Below are positions 42,201 through 55,300 of a stretch of 64,000 nucleotides of DNA, piece after piece. A program made the position numbers and the translations under genes. The notes beneath the pieces were generated by a model. That model worked only from the letters and a program-made list of their open reading frames with translations. It did not search any database and had not been told where the DNA came from. Positions within the stretch are counted from its first letter, which is position 1; each line of letters starts with the position of its first letter. The DNA comes from Glandiceps talaboti (taxonomy: Eukaryota; Hemichordata; Enteropneusta; Spengelidae): positions 3,894,001 to 3,958,000 of the forward strand of contig NC_135556.1 in the NCBI RefSeq assembly GCF_964340395.1, given 5' to 3'.

Positions 42201-45200
42201 ACCCCTATCCTCCCAGGTCCCCAATTATACAGCTGGCTGGACTGAGGCACACTCGTGATTCAAATCTTCCCAAAGGACTTTAGCCACTCAGAAACAAACA
42301 GCAGCGATGGGGTTCGAACCTGCAACCTGCAGATTCCAAGCCAGTCACTCTAACCATTCATCCATCATGACTCCACAACCTGCAACCTACAGATTCCAAG
42401 CCAGCCACTCTAACCATTCACCCATCATGACTCCACAACCTGCAACCTACAGATTCCAAGCCAGTCACTCTAACCATTCACCCATCATGACTCCACAACC
42501 TGCAACCTACAGATTCCAAGCCAGCCACTCTAACCATTCACCCATCATGACTCCACAACCTGCAACCTACAGATTCCAAGCCAGCCACTCTAACCATTCA
42601 CCCATCATGACTCCACAATCTCATCCTGTTATACTCTAAAGTCATTTATAGATGCATTTCTGGAAAGCATGACTTCTTCTGTTGCAGTAGAAGAAAGCTT
42701 TAGACAGTTTTTCTACTTGAGTGAAATAATCCCTTGTGAGTTTTCAAAAGTTATACTCACTGTGTATCTCAGTAATATCTTAAAGACTGTAGTTATTGTT
42801 CACTTTCTATCTATTTTTAAAAGATCTCCTTGTAAAACAACTTTCTTTCTAAACTTGAACTTGAATCAGGCATTAGAATGTGTACAGTGAACAATGAAGT
42901 GATTCCTCTATGAAAATCCATGACAACAATGAGATTGAGGTGACTGAGGTAATAAATTTGGTATGTGGGGATGTGTGAATGTCTTTGGAATGTATGTGTT
43001 GTTACAGAAAGTTGATATTTATACATGGTATATACAATTTTGGACAAAACATGGTCAGACTATATTCATTATTCATACTGAGCTGTTACTATTCATTATT
43101 CAAGATTAGGATGTCAAGGTGCTAACGACAACCACAAGGGTCATCAGTTCCAACTTTAAACAAAGTAACAGCACAAGTTTAAATAGTTTATTTTCAAGGT
43201 GAATTCTACTTTAACATGCAACTATTTGTGCCAACACAAAATTTTACATGTTGACACAGAACTTTTTCCTATGTCAACATGCAGCTGTGTGCTGCTATGC
43301 CTCATATAACTGTTACTATGGCGACACAACATTGTTGCTATGGAAATATCCTTACCTGTGAACAGAATGAGATTTCTTTGAATCTCTTGGTCAGCATAAA
43401 ATTCTTATTATTCAGACTAATTAAACTGATATCATTTCTTCCAATGTGTAGTAAAATTGTCCTGTTTTGGTCACTTTCTGTAGAATGCATACTTCTTTTA
43501 GCTTCATTCTGACTCTCTGCACTCTTAGATTTTTTCTGATTACTTTTACTGTCTTTATTTTCTTTTTCTTTGTTCTTTACTGATTGGTTCTTTGCTTCTT
43601 GTGATTGTGTCTCCTTCTCTTCATCTTCCAAATCCATATTATCAGTATTAGTCCTCCCATCAACTTTCTCTTTTGATAAATCTTTCTCCTCCACATCTTT
43701 CTCTTCATCATTCTGGACACTCCTTTTCCTCTGTTTTCTTTCTTCGTAATCTTTAAATTTCTGAATGGTATCATCAATGAGTGTAGGTGGTGCCTTTTTA
43801 TGGGAAACAACGATCTTCCCACAATACAACACTTCAAAGTTGCTGGAGTTGCCATCGATGAGGCACTCGGTGACGGGTAGCTTCCCATGAACCTTTGCAT
43901 GTTGGTCCTCTTTAACTGCCTCTCGTGTGGCCTCTCTTATTGCATTGGCAAACTTATGAACCTGTCGAGAATAAAAATAGTTTTGTTAATAATCTGTAAT
44001 CAATAATTGATGACGATTTCATGCAGGTGACATCTAGTTTAGATACTAGCAATGATGAATTCCATCTCATTTTGAGGTGATCAATACACAATGCAATGAC
44101 AAAATTAGGAAAGGCACATCTTCAATGTTGCTATGGAAACAGTTATCTCGGCCATCAAACTGATATTTGAACAGACATCCCTCCTGTTAATAGTCTGTGT
44201 ATAGAATTAACAGACTCATGGGACTTCCCATTAAAATACCTGTCAGCATTTATTTCATTGCCAATCTTTCACTGAGATAAAATTATTCAAGCAATATTTC
44301 AACTTTAAATCTATCTCTATTCTTCAGACATAAAACTAAGATAGGAAAAATTCATCACAAAATAAATTTTCACATTACATTGTACCTATAAACATAATTT
44401 TTATTTAAAGTCAATATATCTACATACATTGTAAGAAGAAAGATTTGATGGGTATGTGTGGACATACATGTACAACTGTAATAACTATATTATAATAATG
44501 TCTGATAAAAAAAACTTTACAACAGATTAGCATGTACAAGTAAAAAAATTTGTTGAAATATGATTTATTTGGAACATGTACATGTATGCCAAAAGAAAAC
44601 ATGGTTGTTTTTTAAAGACAGAACTGAAAACATTGTTGGATGTCTGAGACTAAATGTTGTTACTAGTGTTAGTCAGCAAGGTATAGGGTACATGTACATG
44701 TCCATGTAAACTAATTCCATTAATAGCCCCTTGGGACAATCTTGAAGAGTACATGTTAATTTAACTTCCTTTCCAGCCAACAAACACCTTACACTAACAG
44801 ACTACTAGATGTAGATGTCCTCAATTAACCCTTCCTTAGTTTACATGTACATGTATGCTTTGTTTGCTCATAAACTTTACTTACTACTTTTAACATACCA
44901 TGGAACTTTGTGTGCCGTTAATATTACCTTTAGTTAGTTACTCATACTACATCATGTACATGTACTGGGTACTCCTGCTTGCAAAGTACATGCAGATGTA
45001 TGGAGTTCAATTCTGACAATGTCCCTAAACATTGTCCAGTGAAACCTTGTACAACATGCCTACATGTATTCTGAAATGTTTGCCTGCCAATAACATACAA
45101 ATATCAGGCCCAGCATACAAATATACATTGTTATCGATCAATTACTCATTTACTGGTATCTACCTATTTCACAACTCTTACTGAAAAGTCTCTACTCAGA

Positions 45201-46244
45201 TGACCAAGAATCTCAGTATCAGAACTTTTCATATTTTTTCAATGTACCCACCTTACATTTGTATGTAGTAAATGGTACAACTACAAATAATGTACATGTA
45301 TAGCATTTCCCATTCAGAGATGACCAAAAGTCATTATCATAATTTCCAATGCTACATGTACATGTAGGTTTCTGGGTGGGAACTTCTGTAGTCATGTACA
45401 TGTACATGTAGATGTAAAATGAGTAAATAGTCAATTTATTACTACTATTTGATCACTTATGTTACTGGCATTTTTGGCAAGTCCCATGCCAGGCTCTTCA
45501 AAAGATGGAGAAAGTCTGCATTGTCAGCATGAGTTTCTCAGGATCAATCATACATACATGTACATTGTACATATAATGGTATTTAGTGTAGGTTTGATTT
45601 ATGGATATGACTCACTGAGGTAATAAAATTAAAGTACATAGCATTTTAAATGTTTAATCTTGAATCATTAATTGAAACCAGGTGCAGTTTACAATACATC
45701 TACATATAGCAAATCTTACTGTATTAGTGTATGAATCTGAAGGCCTAAGGAATGATATTAACCAGAAGTGTGCTAAACGTGTAGTATTGAACCTGAAGTT
45801 GAACTTCCAGTTCAATCTAATATTATTTCTATGGGCTTCATGTGTACACAGTGAAATTAACAATACATGCATGTGTACATGTAGGTGTATAGGCGATACA
45901 CATACATGCATGTCTAGGTGTATAGGCGATACACATACATGCATGTGTAGGTGTATAGGCGATACACATACATGCATATGTAGGTGTATAGAAGATCATA
46001 CACATACATGCATGTGTAGGTGTATAGAAGATACACATACATGCATGTGTAGGTGTATAGAAGATCATACACATACATGCATGTGTAGGTGTATAGGAGA
46101 TACACATACATGCACATGTAAATCATATTACAGTTACTGTACATCATCATGTGTATATCTATATGTACATTTTTTTTGTATGTGACTGTAGTGATGTAAC
46201 TGCTCTTGTTAAGTGTGTATGTGTCTGTCTGTGTGTAGGTGTGT

Positions 46245-46343
<99 letters not shown>

Positions 46344-49300
46344 TGTATACATGTACATGTACATGTACATTGTTTACTTATTATGTACCATGGCAATCTA
46401 GCATTGCACGGTCTAACACATCCAATGTTTAATAATTAATCATATATGCAGTCTTCTTGATGGTAAAATTATTAGACTGACATGTGTCTTCATTAATAAT
46501 TAAATGTAGGATTTATGAATATAATAGATCATTATTTATAAGAAAGTTTGGACAGAAAAGGATAAATTTTAGTCGTTATCGCTATTACTATGAGGACTAT
46601 TTCGTCTGTTGAAACGGTACTATTTGTCTAAGGGCAAAACTCTCATCAAGTCATGACAAACACATCACAGCAATAAACTAGTGTCACCTTTGTACTAATT
46701 TTTTTTGTATAAATGTACGTTATAGGTCACTCTGACCTTGACCTACATGTAGATCTTAAAAAGCTTCCACATCTTCAAAATCTATACAATACATGTAAAT
46801 GTGAATTCTAATTGTCATTGCAAACAAACAGCAACACTACATGTAACATGTGCATCTTTAGTACACTCCCTGTATCATTGCATGTCTGCAGCAAAATATG
46901 CTGTGAGCTTGTAAGAATAATTCTGACCTCTTCATTCACTTTTTACCCAACAATTTATTGTGACAGAGAAAAGTAATCACCTAAAAAATATTGAAAGTAA
47001 TTGCAATATTCTTGGGATTATTTTTGTACATGGACAAGAAATTTAATACTGTGTTAGAAGTTACACGTAACTAAGGTGTATACTTTCTGGCTTCATTTGA
47101 GTATAGTGCTTGTGGTGACATATTTTCTCATTTCTTTCATTTTCATTTCTAAATCCCCAAATGATCTAGAATTCACAGAGGGAATACAATACAGTAAATA
47201 ACTATCGCTAGTCTCATTCATCATGGCCTTCTTTATATTCCTTACACGTAACATTTCTACAAAGGTTCTTATTTTCTTCCAATGTATTTTCTCTGAATTC
47301 TGAAGTCAGTGGGTAATTTGATTATTACCGCTGTAAACGTGGCTTAATACCAAATTTAAAATGTTTGAAATTGTTGTTTTATTGCACTGTATAATTATAG
47401 TATTGATGAAGACATGATACAGAGAAAGTTTGGACTGGTTTTATCTAATGGGACATATGATGAGTCTACATGTATATCACTTTTTATTTTACATTATGAT
47501 AGTATACATGTATATGTTTTTGAGTGTTTGTTTTTCCTGTGTACTAAAAACGTCACTTGTTAAATGGCAAAAACTCAAACCAGGTGACTGAGTTCAAGTT
47601 TAACTCTCAGTATCTGTAATTTAGCATTTTACCCCATGCTACATGTACATGTATGCTAGAGGGTCAAATTAGAACAAGACTGACTTATTCTCAGTACCTG
47701 TAATACTAATAGCATTTTTCCTCACACTACATTGTAGAGGATCAAAATAGAACAAGAAGGTTGACTTATTCTCAGTACCTGTAATAGCATTTTACCTCAT
47801 GCTAGAGGGTCAAAATAGAACAAGAAGGTTGACTTATTCTCAGTACCTGTAATAGCATTTTAACTCATGCTAGAGGGTCAAAATAGAACAAGGTGGTTGA
47901 CTTATTCTCAGTACCTGTAATAGCATTTTACCTCATGCTAGAGGGTCAAAATAGAACAAGAAAGTTAACTTATTCTCAGTACCTGTAATAGCATTTTACC
48001 TCATGCTAGAGGGTCAAAATAGAACAAGATGGTTGACTTGTTCTCAATATCTGTAATAGCATTTTACCTCACGCTAGAATCAAATCTTGTATATTTTATT
48101 CTATCACCATGCATTATAATATTTTATTTCTGTACCAAGAATTCAATGACATAATTCAGTATACACATATATGAATATTTTAAATGTCCAGAAATGCTGT
48201 TGCTGTACTGTAATTATAATATTATCAATTGACATTATATTCATGTATTTATAACATTATCGCGATAAACTTTAGTGTAAACTACTCAAGTAAAGTTGTG
48301 TTTTTACAAACCTGAAGTTTGTGCCGTTTCACATCAAATTGTGTTCAACATTTCTATATACAAATGTATTGTAATAATTATGAAAATTCATTGAACTGTC
48401 AAACGTTTTGAATTCTAACAATAATATAAAATAAAACGCAAAATTTCTTTTGGAGGTGTGTGTGCGATTGCTGACATTTGGAAACTTATGCCGAGCATAC
48501 ATGTATGCTAGTCCATTGACCTTTGCTGTCTGATCTACGCATGTAAATACCTTCATAAGTATATTGTAATAACAGGATATGTGAAGCTACAATTACACTT
48601 ATTAAATTCATGTGATTACATGACTGTACATAATACAAGGACAAACTGTTATTTGTTACTACACAACAGGAAAACCACATTCTATTGTCTTGTATAGGAT
48701 AACAAAGTCATTGTTCAATTCAATACCAAATGATGCTGTGTAGGCATGGTCACTCTATTGTCAAAAAAATAATAATGTTTATAAATAGCAAACTGACATC
48801 AAGTGATCTATGAAGTATTATATCTTTTCAGTTTGAAATGAAGTATTTTGAGAAACTTTGTATAGTGTATTAATCATGAACATGACAAATTCTAAATACA
48901 TGTATCGCCAACGACATGGTAATATGAAATGCAATGTACATGTAAGTACTATATGCCTGGCCAAATGATGAAAAAGACTTTAGTATTTCTCATTATACAG
49001 TATTCACTGTTTCTGTTTACAGTTTAACTACATTGTACCTAATCCTGATAACAAACATGTTGTGATTTGTTTAACTACACTGCCATTGGCACTACATTGT
49101 GTATTTTGTAAAAAGGATGTTGAGAGATAAATGTCCTCAGTCCAATAAAGTGACAGATAGCTGATATTTTGAAAGTAACCCTTCCTACCAGCTATGAAAG
49201 CCTAACATTGCTGAAAGTATAGAAACTCTACATGTATGATAGCTGGTGTTTTGGGATTAACCCAAGTCTATGAACATGTAAATCCTAATGGCAATGCTAC

Positions 49301-52300
49301 TGAAAGTGAATGGAATAAAGAAGAAAAGAACAATAAAGCAGTTACATACAGTTAGTAAGTGCTATAGATAGAATCACTATTTTGCACAGCGTCATTGCTC
49401 ACAACAATGGTGGGATTTTCCTTCTGACAAAGTAAACATGCCGAAAAGGTCAAAGCATGTCCTCATATCCTAAGGAAATCTAATGGTTTTATGCTACCTT
49501 GATTGTACATGACTGATTCAACTCCTGGGAAATCTATCTTCATTTTTAGTTCTAAGAGACCACGCAATCTAAAAATCTCTAACCTAATTACATGTACATG
49601 CACCTCTATTTTCAGGAGACCACGCAATCTTACTGCAGGCTAACAAATTTAAAATTAAATGTAACTGCAATTAAAGTGTCAGTACTTTCTACAAAACTTA
49701 ATGTCAAAGCAGCACTTTGGGTATCTTCTGATTACCATCTACATTATATTAAATGCATGCATAAATTAATCCCAATATTTTCATATGGGGGTGTGCAGCC
49801 CAAGTTGAAAACATCTACTCATGTACAATCTAAAAAATAGACCCATTGTTAGAGATTTCCAGTCACAAACAAACAGTATGGCTTCCCCCCAGCTTGCATC
49901 ACATCATGCATACTTCAACTTGTATAACAGATTGCCATGAGAGAAAAATCTTGGGGAAAATCTTCTCGTCATTTACATGTACCTTTATTCTGTTGTTGTG
50001 AAGATTTTTCTAAAGCATGGGTACATGTACCTTTCCTATGTTATCGACCCCATGATTAGGCAATTTTCAGATGAAAAGTCGACCCATGTTTAGGCATTTT
50101 TTGTGTGAAGAAGTGACCCACTTGGACGACACATCCATGTACCTGTACACCTTTATGGAAGTAACCCCCCTGAGTACCTGACACGCTCTCCGTCAACCAA
50201 ACATTGTCATTAGCAAATGAAGAGACGGTATTTAACACAGCCTTTAATCCTTGAAGTTTCAATATCTGTACATGTACATGAAATTACATGTACATGTATA
50301 TTTCAACATGTACAAAAATGTATGTATATTTCATATCTGTTCAATTCCTTTTTATTTTCATTTTTAGAAGACCTTTTTATTCACAGAAGTCAGTTCAGCT
50401 TCCAACCACTCACACAAGTTCTGTTACATTTGTAGATACATTTGTACAACTGAGTTGTTAAGTACATTGTACTTGTGGTGAAATAACTGAAATACATTCT
50501 CTGCTTTCATCACTTCAACCAGGGACGTATATATAGTTTATGCATCCCTGCTTCAACTGATCACTGATTACAACTGTGATGTACAATCTCTCATCAATCA
50601 CACATCACATACACACCATGAACACCATTACAGTATGAATTTATCATCAAGCTATTAAAATACAAATTGCTCTACGCTCTACGCTGCAAGCCTCCAAGAC
50701 ATCATGTTAGAAACACCTGTCAATGTACATGTACTGTGCTGTGCTGTTGGACAATAAATTTTATGAATGTCTATGTTAGTATGTATATGTGTACAGTACT
50801 GTTGGTGAATTTTTTTATGAATGTCTAATATGTACTTTGCTGTTGGTGAATAAATGAATGTCTACACTTAGGCCAAACAAAGAGTTTGTTTCTTGTCCTA
50901 TGGAAATTTCAAAAATAATGCGGTGATATGCTTCTTCTTTTTTATGGGGGGGGGGGGGGGGGGGGGGGACAACGACGGACGGAGTGTCGGTTGGGGAAGC
51001 ACACTAACTCATCAAACATTACACTATCACATACATGCTGTTACCATTGAAGCTGCCCTGAATGATTAATAATATTTATTGAACTTTGAAAGTAAACTAC
51101 ATTGTAAACTGTTTGTTTTACAGCCTGTCATCTCTACTTCTCAAACTGTTTGGTTTCACCAACAATATGGAAAGTAGATGTTGGGGAAAGCTGGAAAATG
51201 AAATCAAAACGTACGACACGCATGATTTTAGATGACGCACATGAGGACGAGAAACAAATCCTTTTATTTTTTTGGCCTCAGGTGCGAGATCAATATTTCA
51301 ATGTTGGATAAAAAAACTACAAATGTAAATTCTTTTAGTTTGGGGAGGGGGGGGGGGGGGGTGGAGGTGGTTGAGCCATTCTAGTTCTCGTCCGATAAAA
51401 TTGATTTTACTTTTCATTTATAATCTGTTTTGCACCCAAAAATAGAAATATCTCAGGGAAAAAATGTCTAATCACGAAATGTAAGAATTTTCACTCCTAG
51501 TAAATGCATGACACTGAAGACATGTTGTGAATGAGATCAAAATCCATGACATTCGCTGTGTATATAATGTGCACATTTTACTCTTTTAAATTTCTTTTCG
51601 TTGTGTCTGTGATCGGACGACGGACAGTTTAGGGACAGCAGCTAACTTTGGTAAGTAATTTGACCAGTCCCTTGTAATGTTCTCCTCACACAATGTACAA
51701 AAATCCATCAACAATTTTGAGAGACTAACAAACAATTCCTGGGAGATCAATATTAAAAAACAACAGGGTAATGCTGTCTATAAAAGTACTTTTTGAGGCC
51801 ATCCATGAGATCTTAACAGAATGTTCACAGTTGTTCAAATACTGGTTTCTACTGTTGGTGTTATTATTATTAGACTTTTACAAAGACAATAAGGTGTTAA
51901 TAAATAGAGCAATTTTCTCAATATACACACTAGCCTTGTATTCATAGTACTACATGTGTATATTATAAACTACTAGTACTACATTTGTACATGTACATAC
52001 TTATTTGAATTTGATATTGAAGGGGGGGGGGAATAAATGAATGTCTACACTTACAAGTATGTACTGTGCTTTGGGTGGATAAATGAATGTCTACACTTAC
52101 ATGTATGTACTGTGCTTTGGGTGGATAAATGAATGTCTACACTTACATGTATGTACTGTGCTTTGGGTGGATAAATGAATGTCTGCACTTATATACTGTG
52201 CTTTGGGCAAATACAAAATGTAAATGAGTGTCTACACTTACATTGTATGTACATGTACAAACATGTACAATGTACTGTGCTTTGGGCAAATAAAAAAATG

Positions 52301-55300
52301 AATGTCTACACTTACAATGTACCTGTATGTACTGTGCTTTGGGTAAATAAATGAATGTCTACACTACATCATGTAAGTTATGTACTGGGTGAATAAACAT
52401 GATGAAAATTGATTGCCAGTTATTACAATAATTCAAAAGGCAAATCTCATAATGTTATAATCTTGATATATTATGATGTCTCAGTCAATGTTATAAAATT
52501 CTCTACATGGTCTGTTAACATGGTTACATTTTGCACAAAGGTTACCATCAATTTTTTTCAGTGCCAATTACTACAAATGGCCAGCATGACAAAGAATTCT
52601 TCAAATTAAACTAATTCATCCAATAACTTAGTAGAAACACAGTAACAGTTCTATACATGCATGTCTGTTACCATGGTTACCACAAAATTGATTTGATCTC
52701 CATGGTTAGCACCACAATATCAGTAATACAATGTATATTGCATGTTTAGATGGAAACAACAGGTGCTTTAAACATTGATTTTTTATTGGTATTTCCATGG
52801 TAACTACATGTACAGGTGTTTGTACAGTTTGATTGGTGTTCCAAATGTACACTGTACATGTCTCCAATAAGATCTTAGCCACTAACTTGACGATTAACTA
52901 TGAAAAGATCCTCTGTGATGACATGCAAAGATAGATTGTTACATTTGTAAATACAAAGGTAAAGCCTAAAAGTGAAAAGGCAGAAATGCAAAAGTAAAGG
53001 GTCAAAGTTCATATTCAAGTGGACATGCTTTCAGAACATGGGTCACTGTGTATGATGGGTAATTCTGGTTATATTTGTATGCTTGTATAAATGGATATAC
53101 ATTCATTTGTATTTATGCATAAAGTGGAATCACTATATATGTTATGTACACCTGTACAACGTATGGCCTATTATGTGTTTGACACAATAACATACATGTA
53201 TACATGTATTACTATAATTGTTGTTTATATCGAAATGTACATGTACTATTTTTTTTATAAAAAGTTAAGGATAACACTGACCCTACATTGTATTTGTAAA
53301 TGAATGAAAGAAAGCCAACATTAAATGAATTTCATCAATAAATGAATATCTTTTTTTTTAAAGATATCTCTTATTTCTGCATTTTGGACCTGACTGTTAA
53401 CGTGACATTCAAGTAAGTATACATACTATCAAAATTGTTGTACTGTAAACAACTCACTCCTCTCTTCACACTAATAAAATATTACTAGTATTTAAAATAA
53501 GAAAATATACATCTTTACATTGTAAATCAATACATGTATGTGTGTGTATGTGTCATTGAAGATTTATAAAATTCTCTTAGGTTGTTTTGATATAAAATTA
53601 ATCAATATCTCAAGTAATGTATTCAAAGTATAGATTTCGGGTGAATGAACTCTTGGTCTTGACACCCAGGTCATTGTTTCCTGTTTAGTATATCTCACAC
53701 TCCCAAGAAAGGAAATACTGTATCAAGTTCAGATTTTTTTGACCCCCACAATCACTTCATAACATACCCTGGGTTGATGACCACCAAACAAATTAAAATT
53801 GAATTTATGAATTACATGTATACATTGCATTGATTTTGACAAGTGTTGCATACATTACTAACTTAGGACAGTGACCCTGTTGACAAGTGTTGCATACATT
53901 ACTAACTGAGGACGGTGACCCTGTTGATAATCATATTGCACAGATGTTCACTAAATGTTTACTAAATGTATGTATAGCCTTGAAATATACAAATGATGCA
54001 ATCAATATTTGTTTGTTTTCCTAAATAGTTTTTATGATCATATAGACAAAGATACAACAGACTTAAATTAAGTAATTTTATAAGATTCCCTTGAATTATC
54101 AAAACAAACATTTCATTGGAATTTTTCTCATTGTTCATTTAAATACTGAAGGACATGTGATTTCTTAAAAACATGTCTATTTCTCAATCAAAAGTGGAAA
54201 AAGAGAACTTGTGTAAGGAAATATTTAGGGTTAAAACAAGGAAATTCCATGAATGTTATCTTTGAATTTAATACAAAATTACAATAATGAATTTTCTTTA
54301 GTATTAATTGCATGTACATGTATACAGACCTTATACACTTAAGTTAAAGTCAAGTAAATACCAGGACTTTCCATGAGCTTTTCATCAGTTTTCCTGGAGT
54401 ATTCAGATCAACTTTGGTCATTTTCCAAGAGTATTGACCAGTGAAATACTAGTACATCTCACAAATGCAGGAAATACATGTGTATATGAAAAACGTGTCG
54501 CAAAATACATTCCAGGAATCCTTTGAAATTCCAGGACTTTCCACAAGTGTATTTTCCTACTATCCTTAAATTTTTGTCAATATGTGTTCATCAATGATTG
54601 GATCTACATACAAAATGTATTGGACTTATATAAAGTGATGAGTTGTTGTGTTAACTTTTTACAAAAGATTGTTTGTTTTGATGTGCAATGTCACGATAAC
54701 AAAAAGATAACTTATAATACTTCAATCCTATGCTAAAACCAAAACAAACACAATGTACTAATATATAGCATTATTATTATGTTAGTGTGGTAAATAAGAA
54801 TAACCCTACCTACTTTTATCCCTCCACTCAGTATTTCATAAAATACAGAAACAAGTTTGATGCCAAGTTTGACACTTAATCCAAACACAGAGTGGCTGGT
54901 TTTATACATGTATGTCAGCCAATAAAATTAAAGGTACTACCAAGTCAACAGATCTACTGGTACATGTACTAATACAGGTTATCTTGTTCAGTAGCAGATA
55001 GCGTAGAACGAGCAGAAAGCTGCCAACATTTTCTAAAACATTTATACATGTACAACATGTATGATACTAGTAATAATGTTCCTAAAATAAAACTAGTAAA
55101 ATCATATTTTGAATAAAAATTTTCACCAAGGTAATAAAAAAATTGTGAGCACACTGCTCTGTGATTTACTGATTACACATACAGGAATTTGTAAAAGGAA
55201 TCATACTATATGTTATTGTACATCATGAAAAGTTTGAATATACAGTAATGTATTCACTAGTCTAGTACAGGGCTCGAAATTAAATTTTTTTCTTTGGTAG

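Larger units (their letters stand above)
40413..43355 (-). other. Intron 2
   Basis: 2.9 kb between exons 3 and 2. The middle carries a SINE with a tandemly amplified head (41998-42625). The remainder is AT-rich with no recognised exon. Confidence 0.7.

Noticed and set aside
45654-46439. Frames over the 33/36-bp minisatellite and the (GT)n run
   Set aside because: Repeat-driven, overlapping on both strands, inside intron 1.
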